A DNA stretch of 64,000 bases from Thermoleophilia bacterium (lineage in GTDB: Bacteria; Actinomycetota; Thermoleophilia; RBG-16-64-13), in the NCBI GenBank assembly GCA_027493445.1, contig JAOSKU010000001.1, forward strand, positions 2,066,822 to 2,130,821, in the 5' to 3' direction. This document shows, piece after piece, positions 55,380 to 63,876 of this stretch (position 1 is its first letter; every line of letters starts with the position of its first letter). The notes under the pieces were generated by a model that made no database searches, was not told the origin of the DNA, and saw only the letters and a list, made by a program, of their open reading frames with translations. The translations under genes were made by a program, and so were the position numbers.

Positions 55380-57388
55380 CCGGGTCTCCTCTCGTAGACA
55401 TGTCCCACCATGACGGAGGGCAGGAGCTCGATCAACGTGCCCGCCGGCAGCCCGGCGGGTCTCAAGCCGGCGCCCCGCAGGCCGGCCTCGGCGTGCAGCC
55501 AGGCGCCGGCCTTCGCCGCCTCCAAGGGCATCATACCTTTTGCGAGCAGGGCGCCGATGCATCCGCTGAGCACGTCCCCCGTCCCGGCCGAGGCGAGCTG
55601 GGGTGGTCCCTGGGTCACCACCCAGGTGGCCCCCCCGGGATCGGCGATCACCGTGGACGACCCCTTGAGCAGGAGCACGTGACCGGTGGTGGCGGCCGCG
55701 CGCCGCGCGGCCGCCACCACCGACACCGTGACCTCAGCCACGGGCACGTCGAGAAGAGCGGCCAGCTCACCCGGGTGGGGCGTCAGCACCAGGCCGGGCC
55801 GCGCCCGCAGCGATTCCGGCCGGCCGGCGAAGGCCAGAATTCCGTCGGCGTCCAGCAGCAGGGGCAACTCGGTACCCGCCACCAGAGCGCGCACGGCCGC
55901 CGCTACCTGGGGGTCGCGCCCCAGCCCCGGACCTACCACCAGTGCGGCCAGACGGTCATCGGCCGCAGCCTGGGATAGGTCGGCGAGTTCTGTTTCCTGT
56001 ACCACCGCCTCGGTCAGCTTCTCTCGGAGTACCGCCGCCGCCCCGGGCGGGGTCAGCACGCGCACGTAGCCCGCTCCGGCGCGCACAGCAGCCGTGGCCG
56101 CCAGGTAGGCGGCCCCCGGGTAGGCGGCCGAGCCCGCCACCACCGCCAGGTAGCCCGCCCGGTACTTGTGGTCGTCGGCTCGGCGGCCGGGCACGATCGC
56201 GTCGGCCGCGGTCACCACACGCACATCGGGCTCGGGCTGCAGGAAACCCGGAATGCCGATGTCCCACACCAGCACCTCCCCGGCGGCCTCCGACCCCGGC
56301 GGGCAGAGGAGTCCAGTCTTGGCCGCGTGGAAGGTGACCGTGACGTCAGCCGCCACCGTGTCCGCCGCGATACTCCCATCGGCCGCATCGACCCCAGTGG
56401 GCATGTCGACCGCCACCACGGGCACTCCTCGGGCCGCCACCTCGGCGATCTTGCGGGCGAAGGCCTGCACCTCTCCCCGCAGTTCGCCCGTTGCCCCCGT
56501 GCCGAGCAGGCAGTCCACCACCAACTCGGTCTCCTCCCACAGGTAATCGGGCACAGCGCCCAGGCGCAGGTTCACCCCCACGCCCTGGGCAGCTCGCAAG
56601 TTCAGTGCGGCGCCGGCGGAGAGCTCCTCTGCCGAGGCGGCCGCCACCACGCAGGCCGCCGGATGCCCGGCCACGTGGAGCATGCGGGCGGCAGCCAGAC
56701 CGTCGCCCCCGTTGTTGCCGCGCCCGCAGACTATCAACGTGTGCCGCCGAGGATAGCGAGCCATGACCACCTCGGCCACGCCCAGCGCCGCTCGTTCCAT
56801 GAGCACCGCTCCGGGAACCCCCACGTCCTCCGTGGTGGCCCGGTCGAGCTCGCGCACCTGCTCGGGTGTCAGGCCAAAGGGCCGCTCCTCCAAAGTCAGG
56901 GCGCGCAGCAAGACCGCCGCTGAGCTCCCCCGAGACCCCCCTCGGCCGGCTTCGGCGAAGGCCCGCTGCCCGGTGGGGTGCGGGCCGTCATCGGCTGCGG
57001 CCTCCAGGCCGGGGACTGGCGGAGTCAAAGCCACCGCCGAGGCGGCGGCTGCCTGAGGCGTGTGGGTGAGGCTGAGGGCGATCTCGCCCACGCCCAAGTC
57101 GTCGGCCCGCTCGCGGGTCGCGCCTCTCAGGACCACCGTAGGCGGCCTCCCGGGGACGATCTCGATCTCGTGCCAGTCGACGATGCCGGTGCCCAGCAGC
57201 TTCGCCACCGCCTCTTTGGCCGCCCAGCGGGCGGCGAGACACGGCACCGGGTCGGCCTTGAGCCGGCAGTAGACCGCCTCGGCTTCGGTGCACACCCGCT
57301 CCACCAGCCGGGGCTGCCTCGCCAGCACGTCGCGGAAGCGGGGCACCTCGACCAGGTCGAAACCCGAGCGGGTGTGAGGAAGCATCAC
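55367..57388 (-). CDS. Fusion of holo-ACP synthase, NAD(P)HX epimerase and ADP-dependent NAD(P)HX dehydratase
   Basis: A 673-residue protein in one unbroken frame. Residues about 1-130 form AcpS: SGFDLVEVPRFRDVLARQP, AARWAAKEAVAKLLGTGIVD and GEIALSLTHTPQAAAASAVA. About 165-385 form NnrE: VGVPGAVLMERAALGVAEVV, VCGRGNNGGDGLAAARML and AVDMPTGVDAADGSIA. About 400-670 form NnrD: GSAAYPGAAYLAATAAVRAG, VLTPHPGELAALLDV, LLKGSSTVIADPGG and SAGTGDVLSGCIGALLAKG. NnrE-NnrD fusions are common; the extra AcpS domain is unusual. AcpS charges acyl carrier protein, and Nnr repairs hydrated NAD(P)H. Confidence 0.9.
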   Translation of the reverse strand: MMLPHTRSGFDLVEVPRFRDVLARQPRLVERVCTEAEAVYCRLKADPVPCLAARWAAKEAVAKLLGTGIVDWHEIEIVPGRPPTVVLRGATRERADDLGVGEIALSLTHTPQAAAASAVALTPPVPGLEAAADDGPHPTGQRAFAEAGRGGSRGSSAAVLLRALTLEERPFGLTPEQVRELDRATTEDVGVPGAVLMERAALGVAEVVMARYPRRHTLIVCGRGNNGGDGLAAARMLHVAGHPAACVVAAASAEELSAGAALNLRAAQGVGVNLRLGAVPDYLWEETELVVDCLLGTGATGELRGEVQAFARKIAEVAARGVPVVAVDMPTGVDAADGSIAADTVAADVTVTFHAAKTGLLCPPGSEAAGEVLVWDIGIPGFLQPEPDVRVVTAADAIVPGRRADDHKYRAGYLAVVAGSAAYPGAAYLAATAAVRAGAGYVRVLTPPGAAAVLREKLTEAVVQETELADLSQAAADDRLAALVVGPGLGRDPQVAAAVRALVAGTELPLLLDADGILAFAGRPESLRARPGLVLTPHPGELAALLDVPVAEVTVSVVAAARRAAATTGHVLLLKGSSTVIADPGGATWVVTQGPPQLASAGTGDVLSGCIGALLAKGMMPLEAAKAGAWLHAEAGLRGAGLRPAGLPAGTLIELLPSVMVGHVYERRPGWTT

Positions 57389-57390
57389 AG

Positions 57391-59222
57391 CTACTCCACG
57401 GTCACCGTTTTGGCCAAATTTCGGGGTTGGTCCACCGATTCGCCGTTTGCCCTGGCGACATGGTAGGCGAAGAGCTGAAGCGGCACCACCGCCAGCAGGG
57501 GGGAGAGCATCTCCTCGGTAGCCGGCACCCAGAAGACCGCGTCGGCCATGCCCTCAATAGCGTGATTGCCCTCCGTGGCCACGGCGATCACGCTCGCCCC
57601 CGAGCCTTGACCTCCTGGATGTTCGAGACCACCTTGTCGTAGACATGGCTATCGGTGGCCACCACAACCACCGGCGAACCCTGGTCGAGCAGGGCGATGG
57701 GACCGTGTTTCATCTCCCCGGCCGCGTAGGCCTCGGTGGGGATGTACGAGATCTCCTTGAGTTTGAGCGCCCCCTCCAGGCACACCGGGAGACCGATGTT
57801 CCTACCCAGGTACAGGAAGAAGGGGTGATGGGCGTACTCACGGGCGACTCGCTCGATCTCGGCGTCAGCGGAATCTTCCAGGTAGCTGTTCAGGAGGGTA
57901 GGGATGCGCCGCAGCTCCTGCGTGAGTTCTCGTACGCGGCGGGCGGGCAGGGTGCCTCGTACCTCGGCCAGCCAGAGAGCGAGCAGGAGCACGGCCAACA
58001 CTTGGGCCAGGAAGGTCTTGGTGGCCGCCACTCCGATCTCCAGGCCGGCGCGGGTGAAGAGCACCCCGTCGGCCTCCCGGGTGGCCTGAGAGCCCACGAT
58101 GTTGGTGACGGCAAGCACGCGCGCCCCCGCCCCCCGAGCCAACCGCATGGCTGCCAGGGTGTCGGCGGTCTCGCCCGACTGACTGATGGCCACGCAGAGC
58201 GTGTTGGGCCCGATCACCGGGTCGCGGTAGCGGAACTCCGAGGCCACATCGATCTCCACGGGAATGCGCGCCCAGCGCTCCAGCGCATACTTGCCCACCA
58301 GCCCGGCATGGTAGGACGTGCCGCAGGCCACGATCACGACCTGCCCTAGAGCGCGGGCGGACGCCTCGGTCAGGCCCAATCCCTCGAGCTCCACGACCCC
58401 CTCGTGGGTGAGTCGCTGGCTCAAGGTGTCGGCCAGCGCCACGGCCTGCTCGTGGATTTCCTTGAGCATGAAGGTCTCGTAGCCGCCCTTCTCGGCCGCG
58501 TCCTCGTCCCAGTCGACCTGCTCCGGCTCCCGCCGGACCGGCTCCCCCTCGAGGGTGAAGAAGTCGACTCCCCCGCGCTCGACCACCACCAGCTCGCCGT
58601 CGTCGGGAAAGATCACCGAACGCGTCTCGGCCAGGAAGGCGGGCACGGCCGAGGCTACGAAGTTCTCGCCCTCACCCAAGCCCACCACCAAGGGCGTCTC
58701 CTTGCGCACCGCTACGATCGCGTCAGGCTCCTCGGTGGTGATGGCTACGAAAGTGAAATGGCCCTCCATCTGGCGGTAGGCCTCGGCAACCGCCCCCCGC
58801 AGCGATCCGTTGTAGGACCGCTCCAGCAGGTGGGCCACCACTTCGGCGTCGGTCTCGGAGGTGAACGTGTGCCCCTCCTCCTGCAGCCGGACCCGCAAGG
58901 CCAGATAGTTCTCCACGATGCCGTTCAAGACGATGGCGAAGCGGCCCGAGCAGTCGGTGTGCGGGTGGGCGTTCTCGTTCGACGGCCGTCCGTGGGTGGC
59001 CCAACGCGTGTGGGCGATGCCCATGGTGCTCCCGTCTTCGAGCTGGTGGAGCACCGATTCCATCTTGTCGAGATTGCCCACCGAGTGGAGCAGGTCGAAG
59101 CGGCCCTCGCGGATCACCGAGATGCCGGCCGAGTCGTATCCGCGGTACTCCAGCTTGCGCAGTCCCCGGAACAGGATGTCCCGGCAGGGCCGGTCGCCGA
59201 TGTAGCCAACGATCCCGCACAT
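57391..59222 (-). CDS. glmS: Glutamine-fructose-6-phosphate aminotransferase (one frameshift near the end)
   Basis: ATG 59222 is followed by the glutaminase nucleophile Cys2 ([12 protein letters not shown]), [20 protein letters not shown] and [20 protein letters not shown]. Two SIS domains follow ([40 protein letters not shown]). The frame stops at EVKARGRA; adding one base to the five-C run at 57597-57601 gives [14 protein letters not shown] and the conserved C-terminus LAYHVA-like [20 protein letters not shown] with AKTVTVE. The restored length is about 610 residues. It makes glucosamine-6-phosphate, which the downstream-acting GlmM isomerises. Confidence 0.95.
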
Positions 59223-59242
59223 GGATCTGTCCTCTCCTTCCC

Positions 59243-59306
59243 TTAGAGCTCGTCTCAGAACGAAGCCTTGGCCGCCGCGGCCGCACTGGCCGGCCCGATG
59301 CTCTAA
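59243..59306. repeat. Dispersed palindromic element, copy B
   Basis: A 64-base copy with terminal repeats TTAGAGC (59243-59249) and GCTCTAA (59300-59306) and the shared core CAGAACGAAGCCTTGGCC. It fills the space between glmM and glmS, and its right terminal repeat contains the glmM stop codon (TAG on the minus strand, 59303-59305). Confidence 0.7.
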
Positions 59307-60720
59307 CCCAGGCTCCGCTCGACGACGCCGGCTAATCTCTCGGCCACCTCGCGGCAGCGCTCCTCGGTGGGGGCCTCGACCATGATGCGCACCAAGGGTT
59401 CAGTACCCGAAGGACGCAGGACAATGCGCCCCTCTTCCGCGAGCGCCGCCTGCTCGGCCGCGACAGCCTCCCACAGGGCGGCCGCCCCGCCCAGCTTACC
59501 CTTGTCCCGCACGCGCACATTCAGCAGCAGCTGCGGGAAATGGTGCACGACGCGGGCGAGCTCAGCCAGCGACCTCTGGGACTCCCGCAGCACGTTGCCG
59601 AGCAGCAGGGCCGTCTGCAGCCCATCTCCGGTGGCGCCGGCGTCCAGGTAGATGACGTGACCGGACTGCTCCCCACCCAGAACCGCGCCCACCTGTTCCA
59701 TGCGCTCGAGCACATAACGGTCGCCCACGTCGGTGATCTCGACAGTCAGCCCGTGCTCCCGCATGGCCCGGTGAAAACCCAGATTGCTCATGCTGGTGAC
59801 GACCACCGTTCCCCGGGCCAGACGTCCCCGCTCGTGCAGCCATAGAGCCAGCACCGCCATGATCTGATCGCCGTCGACCACCCGGCCGGCTCGGTCGACC
59901 GCCAGCACCCGGTCGCCGTCGCCGTCGAAAGCCAGCCCTAAGTCGTAGTCGCCCTGGGCCACCCGGCTCGCCAGGTATGCGAGGTCGGTGGAGCCACAGG
60001 CAGCGTTGATATTCTCTCCGTCAGGCTCCACGCAGACGGTCTCAGTTACGGCCCCGGCCATGGTAAAGGCTAGGGGAGCCGCCTGGTAGGTGGCCCCGTG
60101 CGCGCAGTCGAGCAGCACGCGCAACCCGGTCAGGTCGACGGCCAGGGAGCCGACCAGGTCCTCCACGTAGGTGGGCACCGCGGCAGTCAGGGCCTCCACA
60201 GAGCCCACCTCGTCCGTCCCGCTATGCTCCCCTTGCATGCGGGCCTCGACCTCCAGCTCCACGCTGTCGGGCAGCTTCCTGCCGTCAGGCCCAAAGAGCT
60301 TGATGCCGTTGTCGCGAAAAGGGTTGTGCGAGGCGGAGATGACCACGCCTCCCTGGAACTCGCCGGCTGTGACCAGCCGGGACACGCCCGGCGTGGGTAG
60401 CACTCCGGCGAGCACAGCGGCGCCTCCGGCCGAGGCCACACCGGCGGCCAGAGCGGCCTCCAGCATCGGTCCCGAGCGCCGGGTATCGCGTCCCACCAGC
60501 AAGCGGATGCCCGACCGGACCCCGCCGGCCCCGGACTCCGACCGGAGGGCCAGCACCTCCGCGACCGACCGCCCGGCGACAAGCGCCAGCTCGGGGGTAA
60601 GATCGACGTTGGCGACCCCCCTGATCCCGTCGGTGCCGAACCACCTTCTGGGGGGCTGTTGAAGATCGAAGCCTTGGCCCCCAGAACGCACTGGCCGGCG
60701 CGATGCGGCGTCCTCGGTCA
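59303..60720 (-). CDS. glmM: Phosphoglucosamine mutase
   Basis: The conserved start region is RRWFGTDGIRGVANVDLTPE, followed by the phosphoserine loop GGVVISASHNPFRDNGIKLF, metal site DLGLAFDGDGDRVLAVD and substrate loop GEQSGHVIYLDAGATGDGLQ. The family begins a few residues before FGTDG, but no ATG lies there. The sequence immediately before is the repeat element (copy C), and the nearest plausible start is GTG 60720 inside it, which would add about 25 residues. The stop codon lies in another copy. GlmM converts glucosamine-6-phosphate to glucosamine-1-phosphate. Confidence 0.92.
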
Positions 60721-60869
60721 CGTCCGTAGCTCCGCTACGCCCGCTCCCTGCGTCCTTGCCTCGCCCGCTCCCAGCGCAGCCTGGCGGCGAAGCGTCATTC
60801 CGAACCGAGCTCCGGCCTCGCCCGCGCCCAGCGCAGCCTGGCGGCGAAGCGTCATTCTTCAACAGCCTC
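60653..60869. repeat. Dispersed palindromic element, copy C (longest, with internal duplication)
   Basis: About 217 bases with ends GGGGCTGTTGAAGA (60653-60666) and TCTTCAACAGCCTC (60856-60869), complementary at 13 of 14 positions. It contains CTGGCCGGCGCGATGCGGCG and two direct copies of AGCGCAGCCTGGCGGCGAAG followed by CGTCATTC. It begins one base beyond the stop codon of the racemase-family gene and runs into the start of glmM. Confidence 0.8.
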
Positions 60870-61946
60870 TTAGACACAGCAAACCTCCACGAACGGCGAG
60901 GTCCAGGCAGCAACCAGCGCCGCGTAGCTCGGTATCATCTCCACGCGATCCCCGACCTCGAGTCGAGGCCCATCGGCCTCCACGGCCATGACCAGATAGT
61001 CGCTGGAGCGGCCGGCGTCGAAAAGACCTTGACCCACAAAACGGACGGCGCCCGTGCCCAGGTCCTGGCTCCCGAGATCCAGGACGAGGCGGCGCTCCCT
61101 GCGGCCGCGGAGGGACTTAGTATACTCCTCGAGCACTTCGGCCCGCAGCCGGCAGGCGTCCTGCCGGCAGCCGGCAAGGGGCCGGTACACCAGCGCGTCC
61201 TGCCCCAGAAGCAGAGCCTCGCCGCAGCGTAGCTCGGTCACCTCCGCGGGGAGGGACTCGCCGCCGCGCAGCAGGGCGAGCACGCTCGAATTGCCTCCTG
61301 AGACCCGGGGCACGGGAATCCCCCGTTCCAGCAGCAGACGCGTCGCTCGGGCGACGGCCTCGACCGAGGCCCTCAGAGCTCGTTTCAAGACGAAGGCTTG
61401 GCCGCCGCAGCCGCGACGGGCGATGCGATGGCCCGTTCTCGGTCGCGCCCGTAGCTCTGGTACGCGCTCATCCTGAAAGCAGGCGAAGTTGGTGGCCACC
61501 CCGGCCAGCTCCAGGCGCTCGTCAGCGAGGACGGCGGCCGCCAGGTCAGGCAGATCTTCGAGCGCGACCCCTTCCCGCAGATCGCCCGTCTCCACCTGGA
61601 GCATCACTCGGCGCCGGCCGGCCACCGCACTGGCGGCCACCGCTCGGGCCGAGGAGACCGACGAGACGAAGGTGACGTCGCCCGGCTCGAAGGGCGAGGT
61701 GACAGAGGGAAGATGAATCCGCTGGATCTCCATCTCGGGAAAACTCTGCCGCAGGCGCCGGAGGCTGAGGTCGCGAGTGTCGGCCAGAGCCGTGGCCCCC
61801 CCGGCGAGCATGGCCCGAGCCACAGCGGGCTCGGCCAGACACCCTTTGGTGACCGCGGTCAGCGCCAGCCCGTGCCTGTCGAGGAGCTTCTTCACTGCCG
61901 CTGTGTTCTGGCGAATGCTCTCCAGCTCGACAAGGAGCTCGGCCAT
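60870..61946 (-). CDS. Alanine/ornithine racemase family PLP enzyme with an in-frame repeat insertion
   Basis: ATG 61946 has GGAGGT 7 bases upstream. The 358-residue protein has LTAVTKGCLAEPAVARAMLA (PLP Lys), LQVETGDLREGVALEDLPDL, PRVSGGNSSVLALL and TELRCGEALLLGQDALVYRP, the pattern of the ornithine/alanine racemase-like family. Between ATNFACFQ and VEAVARATRLLLERG, about 35 residues (ERVPELRARPRTGHRIARRG and onward) are encoded by repeat copy D. Relatives have a much shorter segment there. The frame stays open through the insertion. The enzyme may make a D-amino acid for the wall. Confidence 0.82.
   Translation of the reverse strand: MAELLVELESIRQNTAAVKKLLDRHGLALTAVTKGCLAEPAVARAMLAGGATALADTRDLSLRRLRQSFPEMEIQRIHLPSVTSPFEPGDVTFVSSVSSARAVAASAVAGRRRVMLQVETGDLREGVALEDLPDLAAAVLADERLELAGVATNFACFQDERVPELRARPRTGHRIARRGCGGQAFVLKRALRASVEAVARATRLLLERGIPVPRVSGGNSSVLALLRGGESLPAEVTELRCGEALLLGQDALVYRPLAGCRQDACRLRAEVLEEYTKSLRGRRERRLVLDLGSQDLGTGAVRFVGQGLFDAGRSSDYLVMAVEADGPRLEVGDRVEMIPSYAALVAAWTSPFVEVCCV
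61376..61478. repeat. Dispersed palindromic element, copy D, inside a coding sequence
   Basis: GAGCTCGTTTCAAGACGAAG at 61376 onward, then GCTTGGCCGCCGCAGCCGCG, GGCGATGCGATGG, TCTCGGTCGCGCCCGTAGCTC follow the family consensus up to about 61478. It lies within the racemase-family gene and is translated in frame on the minus strand. Confidence 0.7.
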
Positions 61947-61970
61947 CCCGATTACCTCCGCACAGCGAAT

Positions 61971-61998
61971 GGGGCGGGGGAGCACGCTCCCCCGCCCC
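61971..61998 (-). terminator. Perfect 13-base inverted repeat after rpsI
   Basis: GGGGCGGGGGAGC (61971-61983) is exactly complementary to GCTCCCCCGCCCC (61986-61998). It lies between the rpsI stop and the start of the racemase-family gene. Such a GC hairpin could end or attenuate the ribosomal protein transcript; there is no U-tract. Confidence 0.6.
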
Positions 61999-62022
61999 GA
62001 GACTCCGCGACTCCGTGAAGGG

Positions 62023-62415
62023 CTAGCGCTTCGAGAACTGCGGGCGCTTGCGGGCCTTCTTCAGACCGGCCTTCTTGCGCTCGACCATGCGGGCGTCGCG
62101 CGAGAGGTAACCCGCCTTCTTGACTTCGGTCCTGAGGTTGGGATCGGCCTCGACAAGGGCCCGCGCGATGCCGTGCTTGAGCGCACCCGCCTGGCCGGAC
62201 TTGCCTCCGCCGTGCAGCAGGGCCACCACATCGTACCGGCCCTCGGTGCCCGTATCCACCAGGGGGGCGCGCGCCTGGATCAGATGGGCGCTGCGGTCGA
62301 AGTACTCGTCGACCCGCTTGCCGTTCACGGTGATCGTGCCGGTACCAGGCATGATGCGCACCCGAGCCACGGAGGTCTTCCGTTTGCCCGTAGCGCCGTA
62401 GCTCACTTCACCCAT
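62023..62415 (-). CDS. rpsI: 30S ribosomal protein S9
   Basis: The 130-residue protein shows [40 protein letters not shown] and the basic end [17 protein letters not shown], with the conserved C-terminal Lys-Arg that contacts P-site tRNA. It overlaps the end of rplM by 13 bases. Confidence 0.97.
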   Translation of the reverse strand: MGEVSYGATGKRKTSVARVRIMPGTGTITVNGKRVDEYFDRSAHLIQARAPLVDTGTEGRYDVVALLHGGGKSGQAGALKHGIARALVEADPNLRTEVKKAGYLSRDARMVERKKAGLKKARKRPQFSKR

Positions 62416-62837
62416 GTCATCTCCTCGGGCCGCTGCGCCGCATGGGGGTGCGCCGCACTCGTGTAGATCTTCAGCTTGCTCAGCTGCTTGGCGGCGAGGC
62501 GGTTCTTGGGGAGCATACCCTTGACCGCGATGCGCACCACCTCCTTGGGACGCGTCGCCAGCATCTGGTCGAGCGTGCGCACCTTCAGCCCCCCGGGCCG
62601 GCCGGAATGGCGATAGTACTTCTTCTGAAGCAGCTTGTTGCCGGTGACGCTCACCTTGTCGGCATTCACCACAACGACGAAGTCACCGGTGTCGACGTGA
62701 GCGGTGTACTGGGGCTTGTTCTTGCCGCGGAGCACGACCGCGATCTGCGTGGCGAGCCGCCCGAGGTTCTTTCCCTCGGCGTCGACGACCCACCATTTGC
62801 GTTCGACTTCGCCGGGTTTTGCCGAATAGGTCTTCAC
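62403..62837 (-). CDS. rplM: 50S ribosomal protein L13
   Basis: GTG 62837 with AAGGAGGT just upstream gives the usual 144 residues: [80 protein letters not shown] and [19 protein letters not shown]. The repeat copy E abuts the ribosome-binding site, so the leader of this operon is made largely of repeat sequence. Confidence 0.97.
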   Translation of the reverse strand: MKTYSAKPGEVERKWWVVDAEGKNLGRLATQIAVVLRGKNKPQYTAHVDTGDFVVVVNADKVSVTGNKLLQKKYYRHSGRPGGLKVRTLDQMLATRPKEVVRIAVKGMLPKNRLAAKQLSKLKIYTSAAHPHAAQRPEEMTWVK

Positions 62838-62848
62838 ACTACCTCCTT

Positions 62849-63007
62849 GAGGGCTCGCTTCAAAACGAAGCCCCGGCCGCCCCGGCCGCACTGCGCAGGC
62901 CGATGCGGTGTCCTCGGTTGCGTCCGCAGCCTCGGGCCACGCCCGCTCCCTGCGTCCTTGCCTCGCCCGCGCCCATCGCACCCTGAGGCGAGGCGTCATT
63001 CTCTGAG
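62849..63007. repeat. Dispersed palindromic element, copy E
   Basis: GAGGGCTCGCTTCAAAACGA at the left, then CCGGCCGCACTGCGCAGGCC, GATGCGGTGTCCTCGGTTGC, CTCCCTGCGTCCTTGCCTCG and GGCGTCATTC at the right match copy C over most of its length with scattered differences. It fills the gap between truA and rplM. Confidence 0.72.
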
Positions 63008-63044
63008 TCGCAGCCGGTGATGATAGAGGACGCCCCAAGAGGTG

Positions 63045-63803
63045 TCAAGCGGCTCCCGAGCCGCGCTCGGCCGGGTATCGGATCCGCCACAAGAACAGGC
63101 CGTGCGGCGGAGCCGTAGGCCCAGCCGCCTCCCGCGCCGCTCCTTCCAGAAGCCAGGCCATGGACCCGGGCTCCGAGCGCCCCGCGGCGATCTCCACCAT
63201 GGTCCCCACCAGCGAGCGCACCATATGTCGCAAGAACGACTGCGCCTCGATCTCCAGCCATACGAGCGGACCCCGGCATCTCCAGCGGCAGGCGTGAACA
63301 GTGCGCGCGAACAGGATGTGTTCGGTCTCGGTGGGGGTGAAGGCTTTGAAATCGTGCCGGCCGGGCACCAAAGCGGCCGCCGCCTGCAGGCGGGCGAAGT
63401 CGATCTCGCCGGGGACGTGCCACACGAACCGGCGCCGGAACGGGTCGGCGGCGGCACCCCGCCAGATGAAGTACCGGTAACTGCGGGCAAGGGCGTCTCG
63501 ACGGGCGTCGAATCCTCCAGGCATGGGGCACAGACCGGTTACCGCCAGCCCCGGCGGAGTGAGGGAGTTCAGAGAGCGCACCAAAGGGGCCACACCCAGG
63601 CCCCGGGGAAGCTCCAGGCTCACCACTTGCCGTCGCGCGTGCACCCCGGTATCCGTCCGGCCGGCAACGGTCAGCCGCGGCGTCTCTCGCAGAAGGATGG
63701 TGAAGGCCGTCTCCAAAGCACCCTCCACCGTCTCCAGGCCGGGCTGCTTGGCCCACCCGTGGAAGTCCGAGCCGTCGTACTGCAGGTCGAGCCGGTATGC
63801 CAT
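63045..63803 (-). CDS. truA: tRNA pseudouridine(38-40) synthase
   Basis: ATG 63803 (YRLDLQYDGSDFHGWAKQPG) is the native start; the open frame further upstream is repeat copy F. The catalytic Asp lies in LTVAGRTDTGVHARRQVVSL. HDFKAFTPTETEHILFARTV and EIEAQSFLRHMVRSLVGTMV are conserved. The 252-residue enzyme modifies tRNA anticodon stems. Order ecfT-truA-rplM-rpsI is conserved in Gram-positive and actinobacterial genomes. Confidence 0.96.
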   Translation of the reverse strand: MAYRLDLQYDGSDFHGWAKQPGLETVEGALETAFTILLRETPRLTVAGRTDTGVHARRQVVSLELPRGLGVAPLVRSLNSLTPPGLAVTGLCPMPGGFDARRDALARSYRYFIWRGAAADPFRRRFVWHVPGEIDFARLQAAAALVPGRHDFKAFTPTETEHILFARTVHACRWRCRGPLVWLEIEAQSFLRHMVRSLVGTMVEIAAGRSEPGSMAWLLEGAAREAAGPTAPPHGLFLWRIRYPAERGSGAA

Positions 63804-63814
63804 CTGCTCCCTAG

Positions 63815-63876
63815 GAGGCTGTTGAAGATCGAAGCCTTGGCCCCCAGAACGCACTGGACGGCGCGATGCGGCGCTC
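63815..63876. repeat. Dispersed palindromic element, copy F (partial)
   Basis: GAGGCTGTTGAAGATCGAAG and CCTTGGCCCCCAGAACGCAC, then GCGCGATGCGGCG repeat the left 60 bases of copy C with a single difference. It lies between the truA start and the ecfT stop codon. Confidence 0.75.

Noticed and set aside
10264-57601. Programmed ribosomal frameshifting as the explanation for split genes
   Set aside because: The breaks occur in many unrelated genes, at simple homopolymers, without slippery heptamers or conserved positions. Base-calling error is simpler.
60756-60869. CRISPR-like direct repeats in copy C
   Set aside because: There are only two copies of the unit, no regular spacers and no cas genes; it is an internal duplication of the dispersed element.
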